Source: Chara braunii (Eukaryota > Streptophyta > Charophyceae > Charales > Characeae). From it: a stretch of DNA of 32,019 nt. Each line of letters begins with the position of its first letter. The stretch's first letter is position 1. The notes under the pieces are model-generated. The model made no database searches, was not told the origin of the DNA, and was given only the letters and a program-made list of their open reading frames with translations. The position numbers and the translations under genes are program-made. The stretch spans positions 820,551 to 852,569 of the forward strand of contig BFEA01000416.1 in NCBI GenBank assembly GCA_003427395.1, given 5' to 3'. Below are positions 8,815 through 18,230 of this stretch, in pieces.

Positions 8815-9803
8815 TGTATGACAAGGTAGGTTGGACCTTTATCATGACCACGCTGAGACGCATGGAATTCAACGAAGACTTCTGAAGATGGGTGATAGCT
8901 CTCTGCACTTTGTCTACCTCAACGGTGATGGTGAACGGTCACCTCTCGGAGCCCTTTAGGATGACTATGTCCTTGAGGCAAGACTGCCCACTCGCGCCAC
9001 TACTTTTCGTTTTCCAAATGGAATTCCTCCTCAACAGAATGAGAAAACATTCGTTGACCAAGGGTATCTAATTGAATGACGAGTCGGATTGTGGCATTAA
9101 GGCGCTAGCTGATGACCTCTTCGCAGTATGTGCGAACACGGTGTCAGTTGTGACCGCCTTGAAGGAAACAAAGCAGGCGTGTGCAGTCTTGTCGGAAGCC
9201 TTGGTTAACTGGTCCAAATCAGCTTACCTGCTACCATGCCGCTTCAAATTGAGTGTGGAATGGGGCATGAAGAGGGTAGACAATGGGGAAGAGGAAAGAT
9301 TCTTGGGTGTGTTGGTGAGTTTACAGGTGATAGCCTCTTCTCAAGGTCTCCTACTCCAGAATAGGATTACGGCCAGGCTGAACCTGCGGGGATCAGCCTA
9401 GCACCTATCCTTAGTAGGGCGAGCACTAGTAGCGAATGTGGCACTATTCTCAATCCTTTGGTTTGTTTATATAGCAAGGGAAGTCGCAGAGGGTGTTCTT
9501 CTAGCAATTGGCAGGCTGGTCTCCAGATTTATGTGGAAACCAAGATCCAAGAAAGAGAACGGATGTTTGATAAAGATTGCGTGAAAGCTCCTCACTTTCC
9601 CACGAACTCAGGGTGGTCTTGGACTGTGGGATCCAGCAAGGAAAAACCAAGCTCAATTGAGAGGATGGTTGTGTAAAGTTGCGATGGCGGAAAGAAAGGA
9701 GGATTGGATAATGTTGGCGGAACGTTTGCTAACGAAGGAATGGGGCCCTTGCAGACTAAAAGATGTTTGGGTCTGTTTTTTCATAGAATCCTTCAGGGGA
9801 AAA
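8815..9803 (+). pseudogene. LINE D reverse transcriptase, 5'-truncated
   Basis: The frame of the gag remnant continues into RT sequence: YDKVGWTFI (just after catalytic motif A), VNGHLSEPFRM, SLRQDCPLAPLLFVF (motif B region) and ALADDLFAV (motif C, Ala-Asp-Asp instead of Tyr-Asp-Asp). RT thumb sequence with RFLGVLV and GLLLQNRITARL follows. In-frame stops occur at 8883, near 9066, at 9399 and near 9582. The catalytic motif A aspartate and everything before it, including the endonuclease, are missing. RT would copy the element RNA at a nicked genomic target. The best-preserved stretch is 9072-9398. An eight-A run at about 9800-9808 marks the first frameshift. The sequence differs clearly from LINEs A-C (motif C ALADD rather than FADD), so it is a separate LINE family. 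Confidence 0.8.
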
Positions 9804-11197
9804 AAAAACCAAATCTATCTTTTTGGAGAGCAATATTCAAAGCCTGGAGAGGAGCCCCACCAGACATTCCAAAAGTCCCACGAACCAAGGAAGAGGTGCT
9901 GGCGCAGCAGCTGTTTGAAAACCCAAGTATTTGGAAGCAGGACGGCGCCAACTTTCTTGCAGATGGATCTATTGGTGATTTTGGCCTAGCATGGATGCGC
10001 AGAGGAGAAAAGTGGAAGAAAACAGGCAAGCTTTACTGACCGCCTTACTAAACGAATGGATCATGATCCTGGGTTCAAAGGGCTTGGATCCTAGTGGCAC
10101 CTGGTACGCTCCCTCCGCCGAAGAAATGGAACCAAACATTGTTTGGAAAACCATAGGGGTCCTGCCCAGTGGTTTCAGACGGGCACTGCTAGAGGTCTGG
10201 AGGTGCGAAGAGGCTGGGAACAAATTGAGCCTGGTGAGAGAAGAAATCGTCCAACTGTGGAACAATCCCTCGCAGGTTCGAGTGGTGGAGCAACAAGATA
10301 CGCACAGTCGAAACACAGTACTTACTTGCAGTGGATAGGCCGGTCTCCGCTCAGTCAACTGCGGATAGATCCACTGACATGGAGCTGGAGCAGAAGAAGC
10401 ACCAACAACACAGCAAGCGCACCGCTACTCCTCTTAGACTACAACTCAAGAGAAGGATACGCACTCACCAGCAAAAAGTCCAGAACATCGGCATTGGCTG
10501 CTGTCTCGAGATGGAAAGTGGTACTGGGAGAGGACCTTCAGGTAGCGGAGCCACAATTTGAAGTGCTGTGGAAAACTCTGACACAGTTCCGAAACGGCAA
10601 GCAGGTCAGCCTTTTGTGGTTGTTGTCAATGTTCGTGACTCCGTCAGTGGTCTGGCTACTGGGTAGAGGGATGCAAGTCGAGCTGGGTTGTTTAAGGTGT
10701 CGGTGGCCATTTGAGTTCACCAAACATCTGTCGTGGGAATGCCCTGCATCCAAACGCGTATGGAAATGGTGGGAACAACACTCGAAAGAGATGGGAAGTG
10801 AGAACCTCAACTGGGACGAGCATTGGGTGCCATTGGGTTTCCTACCAGCAAACATGCAGGGGAAGAAGGGGTGGGGGTACATAGCTCATGTGGCAAGAGG
10901 AGTGATTTGCGAGGTGATCTGGGCAGACCGGAACAGAGCAAGGTTCCAGAAATGCCCGTTCTCTAAAGTGGAGATTAAATCGCGGATCAAGACAGCTCTG
11001 AAGCATGCAATTAGAGTAGATTGGAGGAGGAAGGTCACATGTGGGAGGGGTAGCAGAAGGCAGAGAGGTTGCAGTGGTTCCTGAGCACTTGGGCCCGCAG
11101 GAACCAGTTGGCAGCGGTACGACCAAGCCGAGGCTTGGTCATCTCGAAGTGGGTACTGGACGTTGGAAACCAAAAGTGAGGAGGAGCATAGGTTAGG
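9804..11197 (+). pseudogene. LINE D ORF2 C-terminal region with zf-RVT zinc finger
   Basis: Coding continuity needs three frames in succession: KPNLSFWRAIFKAWRGAPPD up to about 10020, then ALLNEWIMILGSKGLDPSGT to about 10330, then a 313-codon frame ending at 11084. That last frame carries the zf-RVT signature at about 10600-10790: LGCLRC, then KHLSWECPASKRVWKWW, i.e. Cys-x2-Cys, His and Cys. This domain is typical of plant LINE ORF2 C termini and is thought to help template binding. Another shift gives LQWFLSTWARRNQLAAV to a stop near 11197, probably the original C terminus. No poly(A) or tail hairpin like that of LINEs A-C follows. Confidence 0.7.
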
Positions 11198-11534
11198 CAC
11201 CATGTAGGACTCTTGGTGGATACCAGGGAAGGTCCCATAAGAGATAGATTTAGCAAGCGTGTCAAGTAACCAACCAGGGCACTCGGTTGTGTAGGGTCGC
11301 GGCGGGCCACTAGGAGAGTGCTGGAAGGACTGGGACATGGTCCTCTGGGCCAAGATAGGCCCAGAAATAGGTAGGGTAGATTAGAGTAAATTAGTCTGGA
11401 CTCATGTGTAAAGAGATCCTTCCGAACTAAGCATACAATATTTCACTGGGAGCCATGTCCATGGAATCAATATGAGGTGACAACGCAAGGCTTGCGAGCA
11501 GTGTCCTTTCGGAGGATAGATTTTACAAAAACAC
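11198..11534. other. No recognisable gene; between LINE D and LINE A 3' ends
   Basis: This stretch separates two elements that converge tail to tail, LINE D on plus and LINE A on minus. It probably includes the LINE D 3' untranslated region, but no poly(A) or duplication marks its end. Overlapping minus-strand frames (for example 10886-11353) are shadows of the coding strand. Confidence 0.35.
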
Positions 11535-11544
11535 AGTCCCTGCA

Positions 11545-11655
11545 GTGCTAGTGATGCTGATGTGCGCAGACATCACTAGCACCTGGGGAGAGGCTCCATC
11601 TATTGTTGGGGAGCAGCACCTGCTGGAAAACGGGTCCAGCGGCCCTTATGCATTA
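11545..11655 (-). ncRNA. LINE A terminal tail and hairpin
   Basis: In minus-strand order: cataagggccgctggacccg, ttttccagcaggtgctgctc, cccaacaatagatggagcct, ctccccaggtgctagtgatg. The hairpin arms are gtgctagtgatg and catcactagcac, a perfect 12-bp stem around a 14-nt loop. LINEs B and C have the same stem with compensating base changes. The element is listed as a structured RNA because it would act in the LINE transcript, probably as the RT recognition site; that role is inferred. Confidence 0.6.
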
Positions 11656-12073
11656 AAATACAACATGAACCATAGACCAGGAACAGGATGAATGTCTAGA
11701 AGGTGCCTGTCAGCATTGATTACTCTGGAGTCCAGAGGATTGGCTGAGCAGGTGGGTATGACCTGACCAATGGGTCTGAAAAGCAGGTGGTCCCCGTCAT
11801 CTTCTCCAGCCCTTTGTCTGGCCAGGGTTCTGGGAGGAGCCACCGGGGGGCACCAGTGGGGCCTCCTTCCGTCACCCTGCCCATCCCCTAAAAAACTTTT
11901 AACATTCAAACACTGCCACCCGCCCCCACTGCGTCATGATGCTGGTTACAAGACAGACTAAGACAAAATGAGACAGGGTGGGGCAAAATTGGACGGAATG
12001 AAAGCAGAAGATGAAGGCTTAGCCGCCTGAACCAAAATAAAACAGCAGATTGGGTTCTGAGAATGTAGGGGGT
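11656..12073 (-). other. LINE A 3' untranslated region
   Basis: Two blocks are shared in the same order with the LINE C 3'UTR. The first contains cagcattgattac and attggctgagcag (about 11711-11752; LINE C 21230-21270). The second contains ggaggagcc and caccagtgggg (about 11833-11868; LINE C 21429-21465). LINE B lacks both blocks, so A and C form one subfamily. Confidence 0.6.
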
Positions 12074-12760
12074 TTACAAACCTATTTCCAGACACCTCAG
12101 GTGGGGAGGGAAGGGGTCTGGAAACTCCTCTGCCGGTCTCATGGGGATGTTCGAGTCTATCGCCAGCCATTCCTTGAATCGCAGGTGGTAGTCCCTTGGG
12201 ACTTCCGCTCCTTGTCTGTCCTCCCTCCCCTGTTCTCCTTCCCAGTCCCCAGTCCAGCATACTTCCGCTACCCATCCTTCCCTGTCCCCGACCAACCATT
12301 CTCTTGAGAATTGTAGTAACCGTTCCCGGATGTCTTTAGATCTTTGGAAATTGTCAGGTGATTGCTTAGTTGACTTCCACCTATACGAGAGCTCTAGTTG
12401 AAAGTGTGTTTTGAATTGCTCCAATCTCTCTTCTCCCTCTACTCGGACCAGGTCTAAAGTTAGGACACAGCGTTGCCACCACAGAACCCACAGGATCGTT
12501 TTTCGGGACAGATAAAACATGTTCGACACAAAGGTGTTGTCTTGGAAGGGTGGGTAGTGGCCCATTAGGATGACCCGCCAATCCCACAGCCATGGGTGCC
12601 CTGGAACCATTTGCTGCCACACTCTATCCCACCACCGCCAGGTCAAGATTATTGTTGGGCATTGCAGAAATATGTGTTCAATTGTCTCTGCTCTCTTTCT
12701 AGCCGGAAAACCCAACAGACATCGGGAGCACCAAGGGAGCACACGGCCTTGTTGTTCCAA
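12074..12760 (-). pseudogene. LINE A ORF2 C terminus with zf-RVT zinc finger
   Basis: An open frame of 228 codons with LPWCSRC near its start and ETIEHIFLQCP about 25 residues later gives the zf-RVT pattern Cys-x2-Cys...His...Cys, followed by WRWWDRVWQQM. LINE C carries LPWCQWC and ETIEHIFMQC at the same place. The rest is Trp- and charge-rich (ILWVLWWQR; REWLVGDREGWV), and also aligns with LINE C up to the point where LINE C terminates. Here the frame runs about 60 codons further, so the original stop has been lost or the end rearranged. The upstream coding part lies in other frames. Confidence 0.75.
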
Positions 12761-13193
12761 CCGCGAATGATCAATCAGCCAGTCATTTGTAGGTAAAGCA
12801 CCGATGCAAGATCTGCCACTGTAAGGATGTAATTTTCGTCGGTCTACATTTGGTGTCGCAGAACCATCATATCAGTGTGAGAAGTTGTCTCTCCACATTG
12901 AGGTGCTTCTGCCATCTGTCGATCACCGTGTTTTTTAGGCGACGCTTAGTTCTAATCATTCGGTACGTCGCCTTCACCGAGAGCCCCGATAATGTTTTAG
13001 GTTTTGGTTGTGGTGGGTTATGACGTATGTCGGGATTCCAGATCCATTTCAGTGGGTCAATTGGGAGATGTTATATGGTTATCTCAGGAAGGAAAGTCCG
13101 TCGGTTGTCTCCTTCCTTCATTACCCTAATGCGGTGTAGTTCCTCCTTCAAAGTCCATTGAAAGGGGTCCTGACTCCCTTCAAGACTGTCGTT

Positions 13194-13781
13194 TCATTTT
13201 GTGTTGTACCACTCAAGCAGCACATCGTCCGATCGAACTAGGTGAACCAGGCCTACCTTATCGACCCTCCCCCCCTGGGACACCCAATCTCCCTCCTTCA
13301 ACATTGGTCCTCTGCGAAGAATGGGCCACCACCCTATCGGGAGGGTCTCCGTGATTTCCTCAAGGGCCGATTCAACGTTGTGGCAGTATCTCAATTCCTC
13401 CCTCATCTTCTCCGGGCTCTTCCAGTCCATCCTCTCCCCGTCCCAAAGGTCGCCCACTCGAGTCACCCCATTCTTCACTCACCCTTTCCATGGGACGTTT
13501 GTGCTGCAAAAAATCTGACTGCGTTCGTTGGTGATCCAACGGTTTCCAAAGAGGTGTCTGGGGGTGGGCGATTTAGGGGGGGGGAGCCTCCTCTAGACTT
13601 TTAACAAACGGGGCAATAAGTCGTCTCTCCTCCCCTCCCCTCCCCGGGGGCGCCGTGGCACTCTCCAGTAGCAGTCCTCTAACCATTGGAGAGGGTGTAC
13701 AGACTGAGGGGCCTCAGGGGCCAGACGGGCGATCTGTGTCAGCGTCAATGGCCTCCATACTAGTGGGTTATCGAATATCAA
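13194..13781 (-). pseudogene. LINE A ORF2 region between RT and zinc finger
   Basis: Two frames (13478-13194 and 13781-13593) preserve the linker between RT thumb and zf-RVT. VGDLWDGERMDWKSPEKMRE and LRYCHNVESALEEI correspond to LDWVTEDQMRGNLRYCQHV in LINE C. KEGDWVSQGG corresponds to REGDWVAST there. No catalytic motifs are expected in this part, and its function is not known to me. Between these pieces, and on to 12760, the homology is interrupted by stops in all frames. Confidence 0.6.
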
Positions 13782-13979
13782 TCGTACTACCCATTGTAAA
13801 CTAAGGGCTTGGGATTGAGTGATGGGGTCTAGGATACCGAGGCCTTCCTTTGTCTTAGATTGGATAACTGAGTCTCATGCCACCCGGCTGATAGCGTGGT
13901 GGTTCTCACTATCCCCTCTCCATAGGTAAGCTGCCACCTTCCCCTTCAATATTCTCAGGGTCCCTGCCACTCCCTGGGC

Positions 13980-14550
13980 TCAATGGCCAAAGTACCGATT
14001 TATACCAAAAAAGACTACATTGTTGATCACCAAAGCACGTCCGAAAAGTGAGGTGTGTTGATGGTTCCATTGGGAGAGTTTGGCAACCGTCGGGGCTGAT
14101 ATCCAACCGTCATTTTCAGGGGATTGACATAGCACTTTCATCTTCACCCCCAGAATCTGAATCCGGGATTCGAGGGCCACCCAGGTGATGTGGTGTCCTT
14201 CCGGGGGACGGCCCCCTTGGTGGTGGAGCCACCATCTGATCGTTTTGTGACCCCAGTTAACGGCCATGTCCGAGAGAGTGCAAAAAAGGGTCATCAACCT
14301 ATGTATCACCTCCATGTTCTGTTGTGAGGCATCGGCCATAATTGTGAGGTCGTCTGCGAACAGTGAACAGACTGGAACAACTTCCTCAGGGATGCCGGCT
14401 ATCTGAATTCTTTTTAGATCTTTGCTTTGTCGGAGGTTGGTTGCTAACGCTTCCATTATGATAATGAATAAGAAGGGGGCAATGGGGTCCCCCTACCTAA
14501 CTGAACGTTGCAGCCTTATCTCTGGGGCCATAGACCCGTTTATTTGCGCA
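13980..14550 (-). pseudogene. LINE A reverse transcriptase, palm and thumb
   Basis: The main frame (14456-13980) begins with MEALATNLRQSKDLKRI and contains CSLFADDLTIMADAS, where FADD is the catalytic motif C. It continues with MAVNWGHKTIRWW and LESRIQILGVK. Just upstream, up to about 14550, the same protein is readable as SAQINGSMAPEIRLQRSV then a stop then GDPIAPFLF, the motif B region. Further upstream, at about 14640, IFMDFEKAYNHVDW keeps the motif A aspartate. The segment between motif A and SAQING is shorter than in LINE C, which indicates a deletion near 14580. Confidence 0.75.
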
Positions 14551-14779
14551 CTCGTGGTAGCGTTAGGGTGTTGTTAAGCTTATCTAGGAGGGTCCAGTCT
14601 ACGTGGTTGTAAGCTTTTTCGAAGTCCATGAAGATGAGAGAGGCATTACTTTTAGACTGATGAGCCAAGCTAATCATCTCATTGACTAGAAGTATGTTTT
14701 ATTGGATGTTTCTATTACGCACGAAACCTGTCTGGGCCAGATGGATGATATATTTCATTACCTCGATCATTCAGTTGGC

Positions 14780-15319
14780 CTATGTTTTTGACAACATTTT
14801 ATAGACCACCGTCAAGAGAGTGATGGGTCGGTAGATCCGGATATTCATTTTGTCCCCTTTTTTATGAAGTAGCGATAACACTCCTTGCCCTACTAATTCC
14901 CCTAGCTCTCTGGAACTCCACACCGCCCTATAGAATTTCATCAGGTCATCATTCAAGAGGGCCCACATGCCCTCCCAAAATTCTTTGGGGAAGCCGTCTA
15001 AGCCTGGGGTTTTTTCTTCCTCCATTTGCATGAGTGTCATCCAAATCTCCTCTTTGGTGACCTGGCGGTCCAAATGGTCTTTCGGTATCGAGGAAAGGCG
15101 ACCCTCCATCAGGTGTAGGAAGTCTTTCAGTTCTCTTAGTCGGTCAGCCTCCTGCTCTTGGGGAATGTGGGAGGAGAAGAGGTCTTTGTAAGAGGATCTG
15201 GCGATCCTTACACAATGAGTTGTGGTGGTGGCTAATTCGTCGGTCATCGGGTCCAAAAAAACCTCAATAGTGGTGCAGTGTGCTCTCAGAGAAGCCAAAC
15301 TGGAAAATTGAGAGTCCAT
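14780..15319 (-). pseudogene. LINE A RT N-terminal (fingers) region
   Basis: An open frame of 179 codons aligns with the pre-RT and finger region of LINE RTs. Recognisable blocks are SYKDLFSS, KTPGLDGFPKEFWEGMW (the GxDG-FP block that precedes motif A in nearly all LINE RTs), LVGQGVLSLLHKKGDKMNIR and YRPITLLTVVYKMLSKT. Past its end the protein continues in another frame with ANRLIEVMKYIIH and NRNIQ. LINE B preserves the same blocks from GEIVSRGILTLLCKKGDK onward. Confidence 0.75.
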
Positions 15320-15412
15320 AATCCCTTCGGTAGTCCATTTCGCTAATTTGCCTCAAATCCTTATTCCTTGTCATCTGTGTTGCGCTAGTTGAAGAAACTG
15401 GTCTTGCAAATT

Positions 15413-15905
15413 CTAAATGTTCATGGTGAGATCATTAGAGTTGCACTGGTTGACCAGGTTGTGAAGTCTTTTATGAACATCCATTTTATGTGCATATCGT
15501 CGGCTTGCTAACAACTTTGAATATTCCTTGCATTTTCTGGCTAAAAAAAAGAGTCCGTTGGTGAACCATCTGACTTCCGAGTCGAATGAGTGTTTCTGGT
15601 CTCTCCAAAAGTTCCAGACATCACGATTGTATGCATGGAACGATTCATCCTTGAACAGGGATGTGTTGAGCTTGTAATATCCAGACCCTTGATCCGACCG
15701 CTTGCGGAAGGAAAAAATGCCTCCACATAAGCGGTGGTCTAGCCCAGGGTGGGGGCTTTGTGGGAAGATAGTGGCTAGTTGTAGGGCATTCTGAATCTCC
15801 TGCGACAGTAAGATCAAGTCTATACGTGATTTTGAGTGTCGGGCTTGGTCGTTGGTGCGATGGCACATATAGGCCTTCTCTGTCGGGTGCAAGTGTCTGC
15901 ACGCA
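15413..15905 (-). pseudogene. LINE A endonuclease, C-terminal part
   Basis: HLHPTEKAYMCHR, then SKSRIDLILLS, then PGLDHRLCGGIF are the last motifs of an APE-type (exonuclease-endonuclease-phosphatase) domain. The SRIDxIL and DH motifs hold catalytic Asp and His residues. LINE C has PTEKTFTCFRNN and SKSRIDLILAS at the same place. The N-terminal half with the Asn, Glu and GDFN motifs is not recognisable beyond 15905, where a stop also interrupts the frame. The endonuclease nicks the target so RT can prime on the free 3' end. Confidence 0.7.
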
Positions 15906-16017
15906 TACTAGCGAAGAGGATTGGAGTAAGTGTCTGAATCTGGACGTGTTCCACACAAAGATCCAGAAAAGCAGATCAATCACAATTTTTTGCACCTCTC
16001 CTCAAAGATGTGCAGAT

Positions 16018-16683
16018 TCAGACATAATTCCAATTATTTTTGCCATGGGATCTCGCCCTTGGATTCTCTCCGCAGGCGAATGCCTGTAAGCTAAGTTGGT
16101 TGATGCTGTCAGATACCCCGGGTTGAATTGTGAGGTTGTCGAGGCCTAGTCCCACTAGCATTGTCCCTGTTCCGGTAATGGGGACCTCCGTGCTGTGTGA
16201 CACTCCTTGCCACCGCCGTTTGCCATGGATCGTAGGGCAAGGCCATTCTCTCCATTTTCGGTGTTTCCTCGTTGGCTGCACATGTTCACCTTCTTTTGTC
16301 AAAGGTGGTCTGTGAGTCCTCCTCTCTGGGGCGGTGCAAATCAAGCTAGAGAGGGGAACCGCCAGTTCCATTTCTAATACGGCGGTGATGAACCAAAAAC
16401 AAACAGGGAGAGGGAAAAAAACCTGCATCACCAGATGGCCACGATCTGTTCGAGAATGGAAAGCCTTCACCATCGGGCCTCTCTGCACTACTCTCCAAAG
16501 TTGGAATTCAACAATGAACTTCGTGCACTTCAGTTTTTTTTTTAGTTGTAGGCGTCGGGGTGAAATCCGATGATAGAAATGGCCCAAACCAGACCGTTGT
16601 CCTGATACCGTCGACCCTGGAAAACAAACAAGGTACACCTCAAGCCTACAAAACCTCACAAACCTAAACAAACCTCCAGTCAA
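16018..16683 (-). other. Unassigned 221-codon open frame upstream of LINE A
   Basis: An uninterrupted minus-strand frame, codirectional with LINE A and just beyond its recognisable 5' end. I see no LINE endonuclease motif, zinc knuckle, signal peptide or membrane segment in it. It contains basic stretches (RRLQLKKKLK, THRPPLTKEGEHVQPTRKHR). It could be degenerate LINE A sequence, the flank into which LINE A inserted, or a chance frame in a stop-poor stretch. The plus strand also has short frames here, none recognisable. Confidence 0.2.
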
Positions 16684-16924
16684 AACCAGCTAGAAAACAA
16701 AGGGAAAAAAAAAACACAGACCCCACTACTCAGCTATTCCGAGCTTTCCCCTATTGAGCTAAGATTCTCACTTGGGCCTAAAAACCTCGCAAACCAGAAA
16801 AAAAAAATTGCAACCCTCTTTACCTGTGCTACACTACACATGAGGAAATTTGTTTATCCTACAGACTTTCCCCCCCCCCCTCACCAAAGCTCGGATCGAA
16901 GGAGCATTCATGATGAAAAAAACA
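16684..16924. other. No recognisable gene; contains a C-run
   Basis: A-rich sequence with short A-runs and a tract of about 12 C at 16870-16881. It is followed by the split plus-strand LINE tail. Confidence 0.35.
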
Positions 16925-17000
16925 CCTGCCTTAGGGTCTTCCAGCAGGTGATGCTCCCCACCAATAGATGGAGCCTCTCCCCAGGTGATAGTGGTGTCTG

Positions 17001-17002
<2 letters not shown>
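16925..17002 (+). mobile_element. Left half of a plus-strand LINE tail, split by LINE B
   Basis: ccttagggtcttccagcagg, tgatgctccccaccaataga and tggagcctctccccaggtga follow the LINE tail order. The left hairpin arm gtgatagtggtg is at 16985-16996, and the sequence stops in the loop at tctgc where the LINE B poly(T) starts. The missing right half, starting ctgctcttatcagcacc, is found 3.3 kb away at 20326. Joining the two would give a normal tail hairpin, so LINE B was inserted into an existing tail copy. Confidence 0.75.
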
Positions 17003-17036
<34 letters not shown>

Positions 17037-17160
17037 CGGCGGAACTGCTAGTGATGTTGATAAGAACATCCATCACTAGCAGCCCAGCTACTGGCTCCAT
17101 TCTATTGGTGGGGAGCTGCACCTGCTAGAAACCCAGTCCAACGTCCCTTAATACATGTAC
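17002..17160 (-). ncRNA. LINE B poly(A) and terminal hairpin
   Basis: In minus-strand order: atgtattaagggacgttgga, ctgggtttctagcaggtgca, gctccccaccaatagaatgg, agccagtagctggg. The hairpin arms are ctgctagtgatg and catcactagcag (17071-17082 and 17045-17056), a perfect 12-bp stem with a 14-nt loop. A short spacer and 31 A follow. The outermost pair is C-G here and G-C in LINEs A and C, so the pairing is maintained although both bases changed. Confidence 0.65.
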
Positions 17161-17212
17161 ATGTGGTTCATAACTTTGAATAATTTAGCAAGAGAATGAG
17201 ATGTGCCCCTTC

Positions 17213-17352
17213 AGCCAAAACTTGGGCCGCCAGATACTTTTATTAAAACAAGCAGCACTATCTCCTAACTTAACTCCTCTTTAGCCAAAACTTAGGTCAC
17301 CAGATACTTTTATTAAAACAAGCAGCACTATCTCCTAACTTAACTCACTAGT
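17213..17352. repeat. 70-bp tandem duplication in the LINE B 3'UTR
   Basis: agccaaaactt starts units at 17213 and 17283. Both contain ccagatacttttattaaaac and aagcagcactatctcctaac. Apart from the unit ends, only three positions differ within the aligned core, and all are G/C in the first copy and A/T in the second (gggccgcc against aggtcacc). That fits C-to-T decay of methylated cytosines after a recent duplication. Confidence 0.85.
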
Positions 17353-17411
17353 GAGGCACCTAGAGATCATTCACAAAGAAAGCACATGCTTCTTTCGGAG
17401 ATTTAACTGTA

Positions 17412-18230
17412 TTACAAGGCGTACCATTGCAAAACAACCAAAGCCAATTCCGAAGGAGGGAAAGGATCGAGAAAGCATTCCGATGATCTGAGTGAGGCTC
17501 CTAGTGGAAGTGAAAACCAGTTTTTGAAGCACAGATTGAAGTCTTTTTTTAGGGGTTCCCCCTGTATTTCCTTTCCCGACCATATCACTGCTCTCAAACT
17601 TCCTCCTTCGGTTCCCCCCGACCAATCTTGATTGAATTTTTTAATGCAATTGATGATATTTTTTTTCTGATGGAGTTGTTGTAACTTAGATCGAACTGTT
17701 GACCAGTGTGCCCGTATTTCCGTCTGCACAAATTGAACAATTAGCTCAACAAATTAATTTCCTTCTAATTTTACATTTTCTCTTTCATGTACACATCTTT
17801 TGTACCATAATACCCGTAGAATGGCTTTCCGACCTAAATAAAAAAAAATCGTTTGAAATTATGTAGGTTGTGTTTCCACAGGTATCCATTGGCCCAAGAG
17901 AATGACTTTCCAATCCCATGGCCAATCAATACTTGTCAATCCTTTCCACACAGTCTCATCTTCTCAAAAGTAGAACCGTACCTAGGCATTGAATGAACAC
18001 ATGCTCAATTGTCTCTCTAATCTTCTTATGGGGAAAGAGAAATAGACATGCTTTGCACCATGGAAATGCCAGACCACGTTGTTCCAAATTGGTGTGATCA
18101 ATGAGTCAATCATTAGTTGGTAAGCAACGATGAAGGATTTGTCATTGTAAAGAGGAAAACTTGGCTGGTCGTTTTTTAATCTTATTAAAAATATATATAT
18201 ATTTGATGCATTGTGGGTCAATATTCAGAT
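17412..18230 (-). pseudogene. LINE B ORF2 C terminus with zf-RVT zinc finger
   Basis: Across frames, the minus strand at about 18170-17970 reads ILHRCLPTND, then NLEQRGLAFPWCKACLF, then ETIEHVFIQCLG. This is the zf-RVT Cys-x2-Cys...His...Cys set seen in LINEs A and C at the same position. An AT microsatellite-like tract (atatatatatat, about 18190-18202) interrupts the sequence just upstream. Frames at 17729-17412 and 17625-17371 (SWFSLPLGASLRSSE, for example) may be C-terminal remains but have no recognisable motif. Several stops make it clearly non-functional. Confidence 0.65.

Larger units (their letters stand above)
11535..15905 (-). mobile_element. LINE A, 5'-truncated non-LTR retrotransposon
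   Basis: Reading on the minus strand, the element has the C-terminal half of the endonuclease (to about 15413), RT (15319-13980), an RT-to-zinc-finger linker, zf-RVT (12760-12074), a 3'UTR and the conserved terminal hairpin at 11545-11582. Every domain is broken by frameshifts or stops. ORF1 and the first half of the endonuclease were not found, so it is 5'-truncated. The exact left edge of the protein homology, near 15905, is uncertain. The hairpin is followed by ctgcagggactgtgtttttg rather than a long poly(A), so the tail has eroded. I could not identify a target-site duplication. Confidence 0.8.

Noticed and set aside
11506-11530. Possible LINE A target-site duplication (ctttcggaggat near 11506 against ctttcggagat near 17392)
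   Set aside because: The second copy lies inside LINE B rather than at the LINE A 5' end, so the match is probably chance.
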